Assembly: GCA_964492185.1 (NCBI GenBank)
Contig: CAZBJH010000041.1
Span: 1 to 24,356 of the forward strand
Source of the DNA: JAFGSZ01 sp964492185
Lineage (GTDB): Bacteria; Bacteroidota; Bacteroidia; Bacteroidales; UBA10428
Reading direction: 5' to 3'
Length of the DNA: 24,356 nt
Of this stretch, positions 8,273 through 16,883 are shown in pieces; position 1 is the stretch's first letter; each line of letters starts with the position of its first letter. The notes beneath the pieces were generated by a model. The model saw only the letters and a program-made list of their open reading frames with translations, had not been told where the DNA came from and searched no databases. The translations under genes and the position numbers were made by a program.

Positions 8273-8836
8273 ATGAACACTTTACATAAAAAAATATCCT
8301 TCGGATTGATTGCATTATTGATAGGATTTTCCTGTTCGATAAGTAAGAATAACCATTCGACTTTACATTGCTTTCAAGAAAAAGGATTAAGTTTTTTTGA
8401 CCCAACAGAATCTCCATGGCTTGATTCAAATAAAATATACACTGATTGGATTAGAAAGCCTGAAGGCATTAAAATGGTTCATGAAAGTTTCAAACGAATC
8501 GGATACCAAAAGATAATTGATTACGGGTATTTCTGGGATTGGAGTTCTGATAAAAGACTATTGAGAGAAAGAATTGATAGTTTAATTATAGCTTTTAAAC
8601 TTGATTCAATTAATTCAAAATACTATAGAGAATTTTATCAAAGGCGACAAATGGAGAATAATGATGAGATTGTTTATACAACCTTACTTGATATTCAAAA
8701 AATAATTGATAATGAATCAATTTCTTCAACCCCTGCTTTTGTAAATGATACATTGGTTAATTTAGTCAATATTCAATTATCAGAGGATTCATTAAACCTA
8801 TATATTGCAACACAGAATTTCGATTATTTGAAATAG
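8273..8836 (+). CDS. Putative lipoprotein of unknown function (187 aa)
   Basis: I choose ATG at 8273 over the GTG one codon upstream. The N-terminus has a basic start and a hydrophobic core ending LLIGFSCS, a lipobox with Cys21, so the protein should be lipidated and anchored in the envelope. The mature part is rich in D, S and aromatic residues (SPWLDSNKIYTDWIRKPEG, IDYGYFWDWSSDKRLL) and resembles uncharacterised Bacteroidota lipoproteins, but I recognise no domain. It ends at TAG 8834-8836. The same frame then stays open for another 44 codons to TAA at 8969-8971, with plausible protein-like composition (YNILIERYSYYNIDWNR). The protein may therefore once have been about 232 aa and been cut by a nonsense change. 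A cryptic intergenic frame is the alternative. Confidence 0.6.
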   Translation: MNTLHKKISFGLIALLIGFSCSISKNNHSTLHCFQEKGLSFFDPTESPWLDSNKIYTDWIRKPEGIKMVHESFKRIGYQKIIDYGYFWDWSSDKRLLRERIDSLIIAFKLDSINSKYYREFYQRRQMENNDEIVYTTLLDIQKIIDNESISSTPAFVNDTLVNLVNIQLSEDSLNLYIATQNFDYLK

Positions 8837-9007
8837 GTTGGACATCACCAATCCGTATATAATATTTTGATTGAGAGATATTCATATTACAACATTGATT
8901 GGAATAGAAGCGAGCTAATCAAGGGAATAAGTGTCGATTCGAGTTGCAGTTGCATAAACCCTTGGATATAAGACAATACGAAATAATAACAACTAAAACC
9001 TAAACAA

Positions 9008-9226
9008 ATGGAATGGGAATATAAGATTGTTTATATAAATGCGAAGAAACGAACTAGCACTGGATTGCCTGATGAAATTAATGAAGAGTTTGACAGGTAT
9101 GGAGCTAATGGTTGGGAACTTGTAAAAGTTGAACCAAAATTAGATGGTGGATTTATGGCTTTCGGATTTGGCTGGATTAATCAAACAGTTGGATATGTGG
9201 CATTTTTTAAAAGATCTAAATCGTAA
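9008..9226 (+). CDS. DUF4177 domain protein (72 aa)
   Basis: It starts MEWEYKIVYINA and continues through a short middle to GANGWELVKVEPK and ends with a hydrophobic strand (VGYVAFFKR). The WEYKxV...LxxxGxxGWELVxV...FKR pattern is that of DUF4177, a family of small soluble proteins of unknown function, usually 55-75 aa. The ATG follows aacctaaacaa without a strong Shine-Dalgarno, as usual in Bacteroidota. It lies 36 bases after the possible extended end of the lipoprotein frame and faces the minus-strand GH5 gene across a 347-base gap. It looks intact. Confidence 0.8.
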   Translation: MEWEYKIVYINAKKRTSTGLPDEINEEFDRYGANGWELVKVEPKLDGGFMAFGFGWINQTVGYVAFFKRSKS

Positions 9227-9573
9227 AAACTACTGGGCAAATATATAGGAATAGGAGCGGTCTGCAATGCCTGTAAGGCAATTTCGCGGGAACCCGGCGA
9301 TTGTTAGCTGAGCTCGTCCAATGTTGTTCGGTCACGGGCTCCCGTTGGTCGGTTCGTTCCCGGTTCCAGGTTGGAATAAATCCTCTCTGCAGCATCTATG
9401 CACATAGCTACGGTTTTTAGTGATTTTTCAGGTAGTAGATATGGGATGGAGATAGAGGGGGGCTTTTAAAAAACTGTTTTTCAGGTTTTGATCTCCATGT
9501 TGAAGTGTATTTTATGCTAAAAGTTGTAACATTTAGGCAAAGAAATACCATTTCCATAATATTCATTTCATTC
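9227..9573. other. Convergent gap with GC-rich hairpins
   Basis: The gap between two convergent genes (DUF4177 and GH5). Positions 9255-9370 are unusually GC-rich and structured. CGGGAAC (9287-9293) pairs with GTTCCCG (9356-9362), and ACGGG-ct-CCCGT (9334-9345) is a compact internal hairpin. The rest (9370-9573) is AT-rich without a frame or clear terminator run. The structure could end transcription from both sides or be the remnant of a repeat or mobile element; I recognise no RNA family. Confidence 0.4.
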
Positions 9574-10737
9574 TCAATACTTTTGAAGCAATCTCAAAAG
9601 CTTGCGATCAAGTTTATGTCCATACCAATCTTCATATTTCACATCTTGCCTTCCTGAATCCAACATACCAAAATCACCTCGAAAATTCCACAATGCCCAA
9701 CCTATATTATGGCTTGTCACAATATTCAACAGATCTTCAAACCAGGCAAGAAAAACATCGTGTGGTGTTTCATTATAGCAACCACATTCGCCACAATGCA
9801 CTCCCACTCCTTGTTTTACCAAGTCTGTCCAGGGACGGTAAAACTCTTCAAGCACTTTACGGTCAAATCTTTTGCCATCAATAACACCGGGCCAGAATGG
9901 CATAGGTGCATCATCGGGATTTTTCCATACCCAACCTGCACGATAGTGGGAAATATAATGGGGGTAATACCCTCTGCAACTTTGTCCCATGGGTAAATCG
10001 ATCAATTCGGGAATAACCAGTGAACCACCATCATTGCCATCAGCGATTACAATTCTATCGGCATTATGCTTCTGAATTACATCCAAACATCTCTTGGCAA
10101 CTTTACGATAAATATCACCGGGAATAGGTTTAGCCGGTGCAAATTGGTCATTCATGTTCTCTTTAAAGCATGGCTCATTGACTAGATCGAAGCTTAGCTT
10201 CTCAGGTGAAACATTTTTAAACAGCTTTGCCCACATATCCCAATGCTGGTAGAATGCATTTTGTGCATCTCCGTCTTTCCATAAGTTGAAAGGTTCGTGG
10301 AAACCTGCGTTGATGCAAAAGCCGGGTGCGCGATGAAGATTAAGGCTCACATGCAAATTGTACTTATGAGCTAAATATACAATCTGTTCAACAGCTTCTA
10401 CGGCTTCTTCCCTGAAATCAACAGTCTCCTCAGGAGTAATATCTCTTCCCGAAGAAGGGTCATAATTCAGATAGTTTGGATAAGCCATGGGGATACGGAC
10501 AAAATCAAATCCCCAATCGGCCATCCATTTGAAATCTTGTTCAGCAGCTTTAATATTATTTGGATTGTGAACATATCGATGTGGAGAGAAATAATTAAGA
10601 ATATTAAAGCCTCTCCATCGTGGTAGTTTATTTTCAAATAATTTAGTATCAGCTACTTCAAAAGCATTCAATGCAGGGTTTACTACAAGCATGGCGGTTC
10701 CAACAGCCGTTGTTTTCAAAAATAGACGTCGTTTCAT
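9574..10737 (-). CDS. GH5 glycoside hydrolase (endo-beta-1,4-glucanase/mannanase type), Tat-exported
   Basis: 387 aa. The start MKRRLFLKTTAVGTAMLVV carries a twin-arginine motif (RRLFLK), so export of the folded enzyme by Tat is likely. The rest is one catalytic TIM barrel: FDFVRIPM early, HVSLNLHRAPGFC, then SFDLVNEP with the acid/base Glu188, an RIVIADGNDGG strand, and GVHCGECGCYN with the nucleophile Glu317, followed by IGWALWNFRGDFG. This is the usual clan GH-A order with about 130 residues between the two glutamates. Substrate within GH5 (cellulose, glucomannan, xyloglucan or other) cannot be fixed by eye. No carbohydrate-binding module is attached. It is the last gene of the minus-strand run, 41 bases after the 618-aa gene, and probably in the same transcript. 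Confidence 0.88.
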   Translation of the reverse strand: MKRRLFLKTTAVGTAMLVVNPALNAFEVADTKLFENKLPRWRGFNILNYFSPHRYVHNPNNIKAAEQDFKWMADWGFDFVRIPMAYPNYLNYDPSSGRDITPEETVDFREEAVEAVEQIVYLAHKYNLHVSLNLHRAPGFCINAGFHEPFNLWKDGDAQNAFYQHWDMWAKLFKNVSPEKLSFDLVNEPCFKENMNDQFAPAKPIPGDIYRKVAKRCLDVIQKHNADRIVIADGNDGGSLVIPELIDLPMGQSCRGYYPHYISHYRAGWVWKNPDDAPMPFWPGVIDGKRFDRKVLEEFYRPWTDLVKQGVGVHCGECGCYNETPHDVFLAWFEDLLNIVTSHNIGWALWNFRGDFGMLDSGRQDVKYEDWYGHKLDRKLLRLLQKY

Positions 10738-10778
10738 ATTTCTGTACTATTAGATACCTGCTACTTTATCATTTCGTT

Positions 10779-12635
10779 TTAAAACCGGAATCCCCTGAAT
10801 GAATGAGGTTTGACTTTTACTTCATATACCATTACATCATTATCTGATGTGCGGTTTCTGAAAGCATATGTTCTTCTTAATTTACCGTCAATTTTTTCAC
10901 ATTGATCAACATCTGTAATTTCAGATATTTTTTCATCTAACAGAACATGAACAGTAACCTCTTCATCTAAGAATGATTGTAATACAAATGTATTGTTGTC
11001 ATAAACAAAAAGGCTTACTTCGCCAGGTCCTTCAATGTTCACATTTAAGTTACCGGCAATGGCCTTACGCAAGCGATTCAACACAGGTGCAGGCAGTTGA
11101 TAAAGATCAACGAAGTTATCAGGAATAGTCCACACGAAAAAACGCCCTTTCGAGTAATCAGCAGAATGAAGAATAGGCCATCCGTTGGTATCGTCAAGTG
11201 CAGAAATTATTTCCCAAGAATCGTTAGTAAAATAGTTGATTTGTGGAATAAGCATTTCTGATTGAGAAGCTGAAGGTTGACCAAAACCAACTATGAAATT
11301 TTTCACATTCGCCTTTCTATCAGTTACACGTAACTCAACAATCGACTCAATTCCTCTGCCTTGCATTGCCTTAAAGAATCCGGAAGTCACCACAACATCG
11401 TAACCACGATTGAGTTGTGCTTTGATTTTAGCAACAATATCAGGATCAAACGAGGCAGTTTCAGTGAGTAAAACGACTGGTTCATCTACCGGAAACTCAG
11501 GTACTATTTCTATAGGAATACCAATCATTCCGATGTAATTTTGCAGAAAATCCTCGCCAACAGAATGGAATGGTTTATAACTTTTTACTGCAACAGGGTT
11601 TCCTAAATAGCCAAGTAGATTGTCAACCAGCTCGAATGAATATCCTGCAGCACGAGACATTTTGGTAGGAACAAAGGATTCACCTTCACCGATTTTAATC
11701 GGGTTCATCATCTCATCAAAATTAAAAATACCTTTCCAATCAGCACGTAGTTCATCACGAATTGGCCAATCCATCTGTCGAATATCAAAGAGGGTAATTT
11801 CCCGTGCTTTGGCAAAAAGAGTGATCCACAATTGCTCAGCAAACCGGTCCATGAATCTCAGGCCACCGGTATCAACCCATCCGCCACGATTACCACCCGG
11901 TTTCAGATTTTCGTAGTACCTGATTACTGTATACCCCAAATACTGCTGCAGATGTTGGTTACCTGAACGATCTCTGGTTTCCGTACCCGTGTACAAACCA
12001 TCGAAAAGAGGAGGCTCGGTTTCGAGATTAAAACCTAAGCCTTGAAAATGTTCATACCAGTTGGGATACTTGATTACTATCTCAACATCCGGATTGACTG
12101 TTTTAGCCGGATTGATTACCAGTTCAACTGCAGCTTTCCTCATCAACTCTAAGCGATAATCAGTCCAGCTTTGATCGCCTTTGGCTTCGATGCACAAATT
12201 GCATTTACAACTTGTGAAGAAGAAATCATCTAATATAAATTCATCAAAATGTCTGGCAGTATGCTCTGCTATTTCCTGCACCTTTTTCCGATCTTCAGAA
12301 TTGGCGTAACAAAACGTTTGAAAATTATTACCTTCATTAACGGTGTAGGTGATTCCGCCAGCAACTTTCACTCCCCTATCCTGAAAGAATTTTTTGGCGT
12401 ATTCCAAAGTCACGTCATCAACAATTAACAGGTCCCGATGCGTCTCCAGGTAGACTTTATCAATATGAACCTGATGGGATAAAGTATCCCATACAGATTC
12501 GAGCCAGCCAGGTTGAATCATCTTCTCCACTTCATAAGCACGGCAATAAACGGCTGTCTTAATATGTTTATAGGGTATAGCATAAGAAGCAATGCCAATA
12601 AATGTAAGTATCAGAAATATAAATATTCGCTTCAT
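10779..12635 (-). CDS. Secreted protein of unknown family, likely glycosidase-type barrel (618 aa)
   Basis: The N-terminus MKRIFIFLILTFIGIASYA is a signal peptide. The first ~290 residues alternate strands and helices as in a TIM barrel: VAGGITYTVNEG, FDEFILDDFFFTSCKCNLC (D131, D136/D137 and the cysteines 143, 145 and 148), VEIVIKYPNWYEHF, DGLYTGTETRD (E219), and TLFDIRQMDWP. Acidic residues at strand ends (D136/D137, E219) are plausible catalytic candidates. Residues ~390-540 look like a Rossmann/GATase-like domain (PVVLLTET, YDVVVTSGFF, GRFFVWTIPDN), as attached to several GH clan members such as GH42. A beta-rich tail follows. I recall similar uncharacterised proteins in Bacteroidota, but no named family. 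It lies between the GH9/small-ORF pair (25 bases upstream) and GH5 (41 bases downstream), which supports a role in polysaccharide breakdown. Confidence 0.75.
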   Translation of the reverse strand: MKRIFIFLILTFIGIASYAIPYKHIKTAVYCRAYEVEKMIQPGWLESVWDTLSHQVHIDKVYLETHRDLLIVDDVTLEYAKKFFQDRGVKVAGGITYTVNEGNNFQTFCYANSEDRKKVQEIAEHTARHFDEFILDDFFFTSCKCNLCIEAKGDQSWTDYRLELMRKAAVELVINPAKTVNPDVEIVIKYPNWYEHFQGLGFNLETEPPLFDGLYTGTETRDRSGNQHLQQYLGYTVIRYYENLKPGGNRGGWVDTGGLRFMDRFAEQLWITLFAKAREITLFDIRQMDWPIRDELRADWKGIFNFDEMMNPIKIGEGESFVPTKMSRAAGYSFELVDNLLGYLGNPVAVKSYKPFHSVGEDFLQNYIGMIGIPIEIVPEFPVDEPVVLLTETASFDPDIVAKIKAQLNRGYDVVVTSGFFKAMQGRGIESIVELRVTDRKANVKNFIVGFGQPSASQSEMLIPQINYFTNDSWEIISALDDTNGWPILHSADYSKGRFFVWTIPDNFVDLYQLPAPVLNRLRKAIAGNLNVNIEGPGEVSLFVYDNNTFVLQSFLDEEVTVHVLLDEKISEITDVDQCEKIDGKLRRTYAFRNRTSDNDVMVYEVKVKPHSFRGFRF

Positions 12636-12660
12636 ACTTGATTATTAATTTTGATTATTA

Positions 12661-12810
12661 TCATGATTTTGTTGTGATCTGACTAATAACTCGAATTCCC
12701 AGTACTTCATCAACCAATATTTGTTCATTTCCACATTGTGATCTGACAACTACCGAAATTAGCAGCAGAAGGGTAATTAACAGACAAAGGATAAGAGTGG
12801 AAGGTCTCAT
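12661..12810 (-). CDS. Small single-span membrane or secreted ORF (49 aa), coupled to GH9
   Basis: The ATG at 12810 overlaps the GH9 stop codon by one base (TAATG), the classic arrangement for coupled translation. The 49-codon frame ends at TGA 12661-12663, 25 bases before the 618-aa gene. The peptide starts MRPSTLILCLLITLLLLISV, a strongly hydrophobic helix (about residues 5-22), followed by VVRSQCGNEQILVDEVLG and a short polar end. It could be a small membrane protein, a secreted peptide cut after RSQ, or the surviving start of a deleted secreted enzyme. No family is recognised. Gene overlap, the hydrophobic N-terminus and operon position are the grounds for calling it real; chance is not excluded because it is short. 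Confidence 0.45.
   Translation of the reverse strand: MRPSTLILCLLITLLLLISVVVRSQCGNEQILVDEVLGIRVISQITTKS
12672..12747. repeat. Pair of 12-bp direct repeats, ttgtgatctgac
   Basis: Identical copies at 12672-12683 and 12736-12747, 64 bases apart, within the 49-aa ORF and upstream of the 618-aa gene. On the minus strand they read GTCAGATCACAA. Because they are 64 bases apart, they lie in different reading frames, so they do not encode a peptide repeat. They could be a tandem operator or a trace of a small duplication. Confidence 0.35.
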
Positions 12811-15331
12811 TACCGGTTTGATAATAGTTGTTGTGCTGCCAACACCAGGAACATGTAGTGGGAAGAACCGCCGCCCATCACGTACTCAACTTGCTGCCAC
12901 AAGAACGGGAATTCAAGCAACTCCGGGAAGTCGGGACGAATCAATGCAGTACCGGATACAACTCCCCCGGGAATGTAGGACCAGTCCGCGCGATTCAAGC
13001 CATACCCCACCGTGGCCGATACGGCGCCTACGCCGGAAGCAAACGAAGCGGTGTTGGAACCCGGGTGACATCCAAGTACAAAATTCAAGGCATTGTACAC
13101 GTACTCGGGACCGAATATGTCAGGATAAGCGGTGTGCAGGAAGTAATGGTTGTAACCAAATCGCTGGATATTCCAGCCGGCACCCCAAATATTTGGACGA
13201 TAGGGAACACCGTATGGTGTTTCAGCACCCTGTTTATCCAGTTGATCGCGGAAACCAAGCAAGGCATCCCGCAATGCTTTGGTGAAACGGGTATTGTTCA
13301 TCTTTTTCTCGGCACGCCCCAGGAACCATCCTACACGCCCAATATTCCGGGTGATAAATTCAGTCTCCTGAAGCAGATAATTTTTGTATTGATCCTCACC
13401 TGTGGTGAGATATAGCTCAACTGCCGCGTGTACCTTTGATGATTTTGACATTCCTGTTTCATTCGTTATGTCAAACAGTTCACGGGCAGCATCCAGGGCC
13501 TGTGCACTCAACGTATCGTTAAAGCCTTTCAACACGCGCGATGTTGCAGCCAGGTGAGCGGATGTGGTTAATTCACGACTGGGATTGTTCTCGGTGAAGA
13601 CCCAACGATCATCCTCATTACCAGGACTATTATCCGTCATCGCACCGGCATCACCCAGCATCACATATTGACGAAGATCGTTACAAATAATTCCACGATA
13701 CAATCTTCCTAAAGCACGATATCCCCCAACTACGGTTAATGCACCATTTTCAATTTGTTGTAGCATGTCTGGCTTACCATCAGGTTGATGGATTTCAACA
13801 ATTCGGGAAATTTGATTGATGCTGGTCGCGTCATAATCCATGTCGAAAGATTCATATGCCAATGTAAGTATATAGGTCTCACCTGCCTGTGATTCAACGC
13901 GAAGGTCAAAATCTCCCGCATCGTGCCAGCCACCGATATTTAATCCCGGAACCACATCACCAGGGTTGAACTTTGTCAGGGTTGACTCGCCTTGCACATA
14001 TCCATCAATGTGATTGAAATTAACCGGAGCCATTCGGGCATCGTCCAGGTGACATAAATCATGCCAGACACGATATTTTTCGTTGACACGCATGTGGCAC
14101 ATTTGCACAGGAAGAAAATACTCCAATACGGGTTGCCAGACACCACGATCGTAAACATTATTCGCAATGCGGAAAACTGATGACTGGGAATCACCATAGC
14201 TGACCTGGTAGAGTCCCTCTTCTTTTACCTCTGAGAAATCAAATTTCAAGTAATTGTATCTCAGAAATTTGCCCCATTCAGTACCTTGATTTGTCATAAC
14301 CTCTTTCTTACCCTCCTCGGTAATTTGATAAAGAACTGGTTGCTGACGTTTGCTGTCTCTGTTGTCCAGTTCAATCACAGCTACTTTCGGCTGATTGGGA
14401 TGGTACCCTATTTGCGAAGTCTGAATCACAGGCTTGGAGAGCCAATCATCGACTATGTTGGGTGTGATAACCCACTCGATAGCGCCTTTGGTTTTGCCGG
14501 CGGGAACTTCGCCGCGGACGACAAACCAACCGTTGTTGTGGTTCATGCGGCCATCGTAAAGTATCAATTCAGTACCTTTCGATTCAATTGTAAATTTATT
14601 GTAAGGATCATCGGGGCGAACAGTAAATCGTTTTCCCACGGCGTAGGGCTCAGAGATTATATTATCAGCTATGACAGGATTATATCCGGTTCCGGTTAAC
14701 TGTTCAACCGAAGCTTTTCCTTTGGGATTGAAATCACCTTGATGTCTATGATTTGTAGGTTCGTATCGTGTGGGGCCATTGGGTTGTTGCGGAAAAATAC
14801 CTGTTTGGCCATCCATCATCCATGGTTTTCCAAAAAGGGTGCCAGGGAAAAGTTCCAGGTTGAAACCTACCTTACCGAGGAATTTCTCAGGAACAGGACG
14901 ATCCAAATCGACTGTAACAACAATAGCAGAGCCTTCACCCCGTACATTCACCGTGTAATTAAACATGAAATCGGGATATATCATTGGATTAAAACCAGTC
15001 AAATGACGAGAAGAATCGGGAAAGGTCAAATAGGCGGTGATGGTGTTGGCATCTATATCTGCATCTCGCTTATTTTGTTTGGGTACGGGTTGCCATTGCC
15101 CCGGTGTTGGTTCCAAACGGATATCACCGTTCGTCGCCACCCGGTTGCCATGCATAATAAGAGATACCCCACCCTGATGTCCTTCGGGGTAAATATCGTC
15201 ATAAGCCATTACTTCAACACCTTTGTTTTGAAAATAACCGGATACACCTAACTTAAACTCCTGACTTTTTAGCGTGCTGAATATCACCAGGCTGGTACAT
15301 ACCAACAAATAGAATTTTTTTTTTTATTCAT
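12810..15331 (-). CDS. GH9 glucanase with N-terminal CelD-like Ig domain; 5' end frameshifted
   Basis: The in-frame coding part runs from 15308 (832 codons from a TTG). After an N-terminal beta region (~20-285), an Ig-like CelD_N domain begins near 293 (IQTSQIGYHPNQPKVAVIE to SVFRIAN). The (alpha/alpha)6 catalytic domain then carries GGWHDAGDFDLR (Asp463 and Asp466, base and nucleophile-water pair of GH9), RYRPNIWGAGWN-like substrate loops, and WQQVEYVMGG near the C-terminus with the likely catalytic acid Glu808. Family members hydrolyse beta-1,4-glucan. The natural start appears to be ATG 15329-15331: with one extra A in the 11-base poly-A tract it would read MNKKKKFYLLVCTSLVIF and join the long frame, giving a perfect signal peptide. 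As written the ATG frame soon stops, so export is lost unless slippage or a sequence error explains it. Confidence 0.88.
15315..15325 (-). repeat. Poly-A tract (11 A on the coding strand) in GH9 signal-peptide codons
   Basis: An uninterrupted run of 11 identical bases right after ATG AAT of GH9. Twelve would restore the frame. Such runs are prone to replication and transcription slippage and also to sequencing error. Confidence 0.9.
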
Positions 15332-15392
15332 TGTGTTCTAATGTATTGAATTAGTACTAAAGTACACATTTATTAGTCATCTGACCCGGGAA

Positions 15393-15423
15393 CAAAGATA
15401 TATTATTGATTCCAAGTTGCAAA
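15393..15423 (-). promoter_or_regulatory. Bacteroidota-type promoter of GH9
   Basis: On the minus strand TTTG (15423-15420), exactly 19 bases, then TATCTTTG (15400-15393), matching the primary sigma factor consensus TTTG-N19-21-TAnnTTTG. Transcription would start near 15385, about 55 bases before the ATG at 15331. The good match suggests that GH9, the 49-aa ORF, the 618-aa gene and GH5 form one transcript from here. Confidence 0.65.
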
Positions 15424-15540
15424 AAGAAAAGATTAGTTGCATCAAAAGAAGTTATTTTTTATTTATGGTGCAGAAAGCACTACAATAAAATGTCACCCCT
15501 GGGGATGCTAACAATATAGGAATTAAGGCACGGTTGAGCA

Positions 15541-15581
15541 AAAAAAGAGGTGAATGATCACAAATCTTTCACCTCCTTTTT
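15541..15581. terminator. Bidirectional Rho-independent terminator
   Basis: GAGGTGAA (15547-15554) pairs with TTCACCTC (15568-15575) over a 13-base loop. It is flanked by at least six A on the left and five T on the right, so it has a T-run in either direction. It lies 3' of the transposase and 5' of the GH9 promoter, separating the two transcription units. Confidence 0.75.
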
Positions 15582-15779
15582 GTAGAGTTCACTTAAAGTA
15601 GTTTTTTCAATTGTGTTTTAATTCTTATGGAGCTAAACCCCTGGAATTTAGCAAGAATATATAAAGGGATTCAATACTTTTCTTCCTTGTTTTTACGGGT
15701 TATCCAGGGATGTTTTTTACTCCACTCCCGGGGCATACGTGTTTAATAGCTTGTCACCTGTTTTCCGCTATGCAACACC

Positions 15780-16883
15780 CTAAAAATATTTTTCGATAAT
15801 ATCATGTAATTCCTGCTGTTGATCATCCATGTTGAGTAACTTGGAATGGGTATGTTTGGACTCTGGCAGAGTATAAGTTATTTCGTAAATATTGTGGGTT
15901 AATTCAGCAGCTTGCTTTAGAGATAGGTTTGATTTCTCAATGTACAAGACACGTTCCAGTTCCTTGTATATGCAATATGCTGTAAACGAAATGCAAATAT
16001 GAGCTACTATTCTGTCTCTTATTCTATGATAAATTGGCCGGATACGCAGATCTGTTTTCGACATTCTGAAAGCCCTTTCAATAGGCCATATATTTTTATA
16101 ATTTTCCTGAACCTGCTCATCGGTAAGTTTTGTATTGGTCACATATCCTTTCAAGCCATTCCATTTTTGATCGTCCTCGTATTTTTTATAATCAATCTTT
16201 ATATTGACATCTCCTTCCAGCTTTAGGTATTTATTGTATCCTTTATTGTTAATATTTGCTTTCGTTAATTTGCCTGATGAGATTCGCTTTTCAAGCCTTT
16301 TTAAACCTCTTTTGCGGTTGTATGCATCTTTTGCTGCACGCTTGTCTGAATAATTTACAATAAGCCGGGTATTAACGTTCCTGCTAATACTAATCGTTTT
16401 TCCGTTGGCGAATTCAGTTTGCAAGATGGAGGCTTTTATCTTATTGTTTTCATTCTTTAATCTTGCCCCTAATATATATTCATATCCCTTTTCTTCAAGG
16501 GCTTTAATGTTTTCCTTGGACAACAATCCCGCATCAGCAATTACAATTGGTTTTTCAAGGTTAAATTTTTTGCTTGCCATTTCAAGAAAAGGAATCAAAG
16601 TGTGGCCTTCATACGTATTTCCTTTATATATATCATAACCAACAGCATATCCGCCCGTACCAACTAATAACCCAATGAATATTTGTGGATTTTGGTGCTT
16701 TCCATCTTTTGAAAATCCAGTTTTTCGCAGATCATCTTCATCTGATGCTTCAAAATATAACGTAGTCATGTCATAAAAAACTACACTGATATTTCCCTCT
16801 AAAACTTTCAATGTATGTGCATAGGCAATTTGCTCAACTTGCTTTTTTAAACCTTTGTTTAGCTTATCCAGGAGGCCATCCAA
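15780..16883 (-). mobile_element. IS1634-like (IS4 superfamily) transposase, 5'-truncated
   Basis: 367 codons of a DDE transposase. VVFYDMTTLYFEASDEDD contains the first Asp (38), KPIVIADAGLLSKENI the second (117), and NIWPIERAFRMSKTDLR the catalytic Glu (269) with its following K/R residues. The C-terminus (HICISFTAYCIYKELERVL) is also as in the family. Members are normally ~450-600 aa, with an N-terminal region of over 100 residues before the first Asp. Here the frame enters from the broken end of GH127 (the TTG at 16883 lies inside the GH127 sequence) and the N-terminal part and left terminal repeat are missing. The catalytic core is undamaged, but the element cannot move without both ends. 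It sits in the same orientation as GH127 and GH9. Confidence 0.85.

Larger units (their letters stand above)
15332..15779. other. GH9 leader and downstream flank of the transposase
   Basis: There is no gene in these ~450 bases. From right to left they hold the 3' flank of the transposase (15582-15779), a strong hairpin terminator, and the GH9 promoter and leader. A GTAC-taaa-GTAC dyad (15354-15365) lies between promoter and start codon, where a repressor could bind. The right terminal inverted repeat of the IS should be in the 15582-15779 part but cannot be defined because the opposite end is missing. Confidence 0.5.

Noticed and set aside
12828..13415. 195-codon plus-strand open frame opposite GH9
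   Set aside because: It is antisense to strongly conserved GH9 catalytic sequence and has no recognisable protein features.
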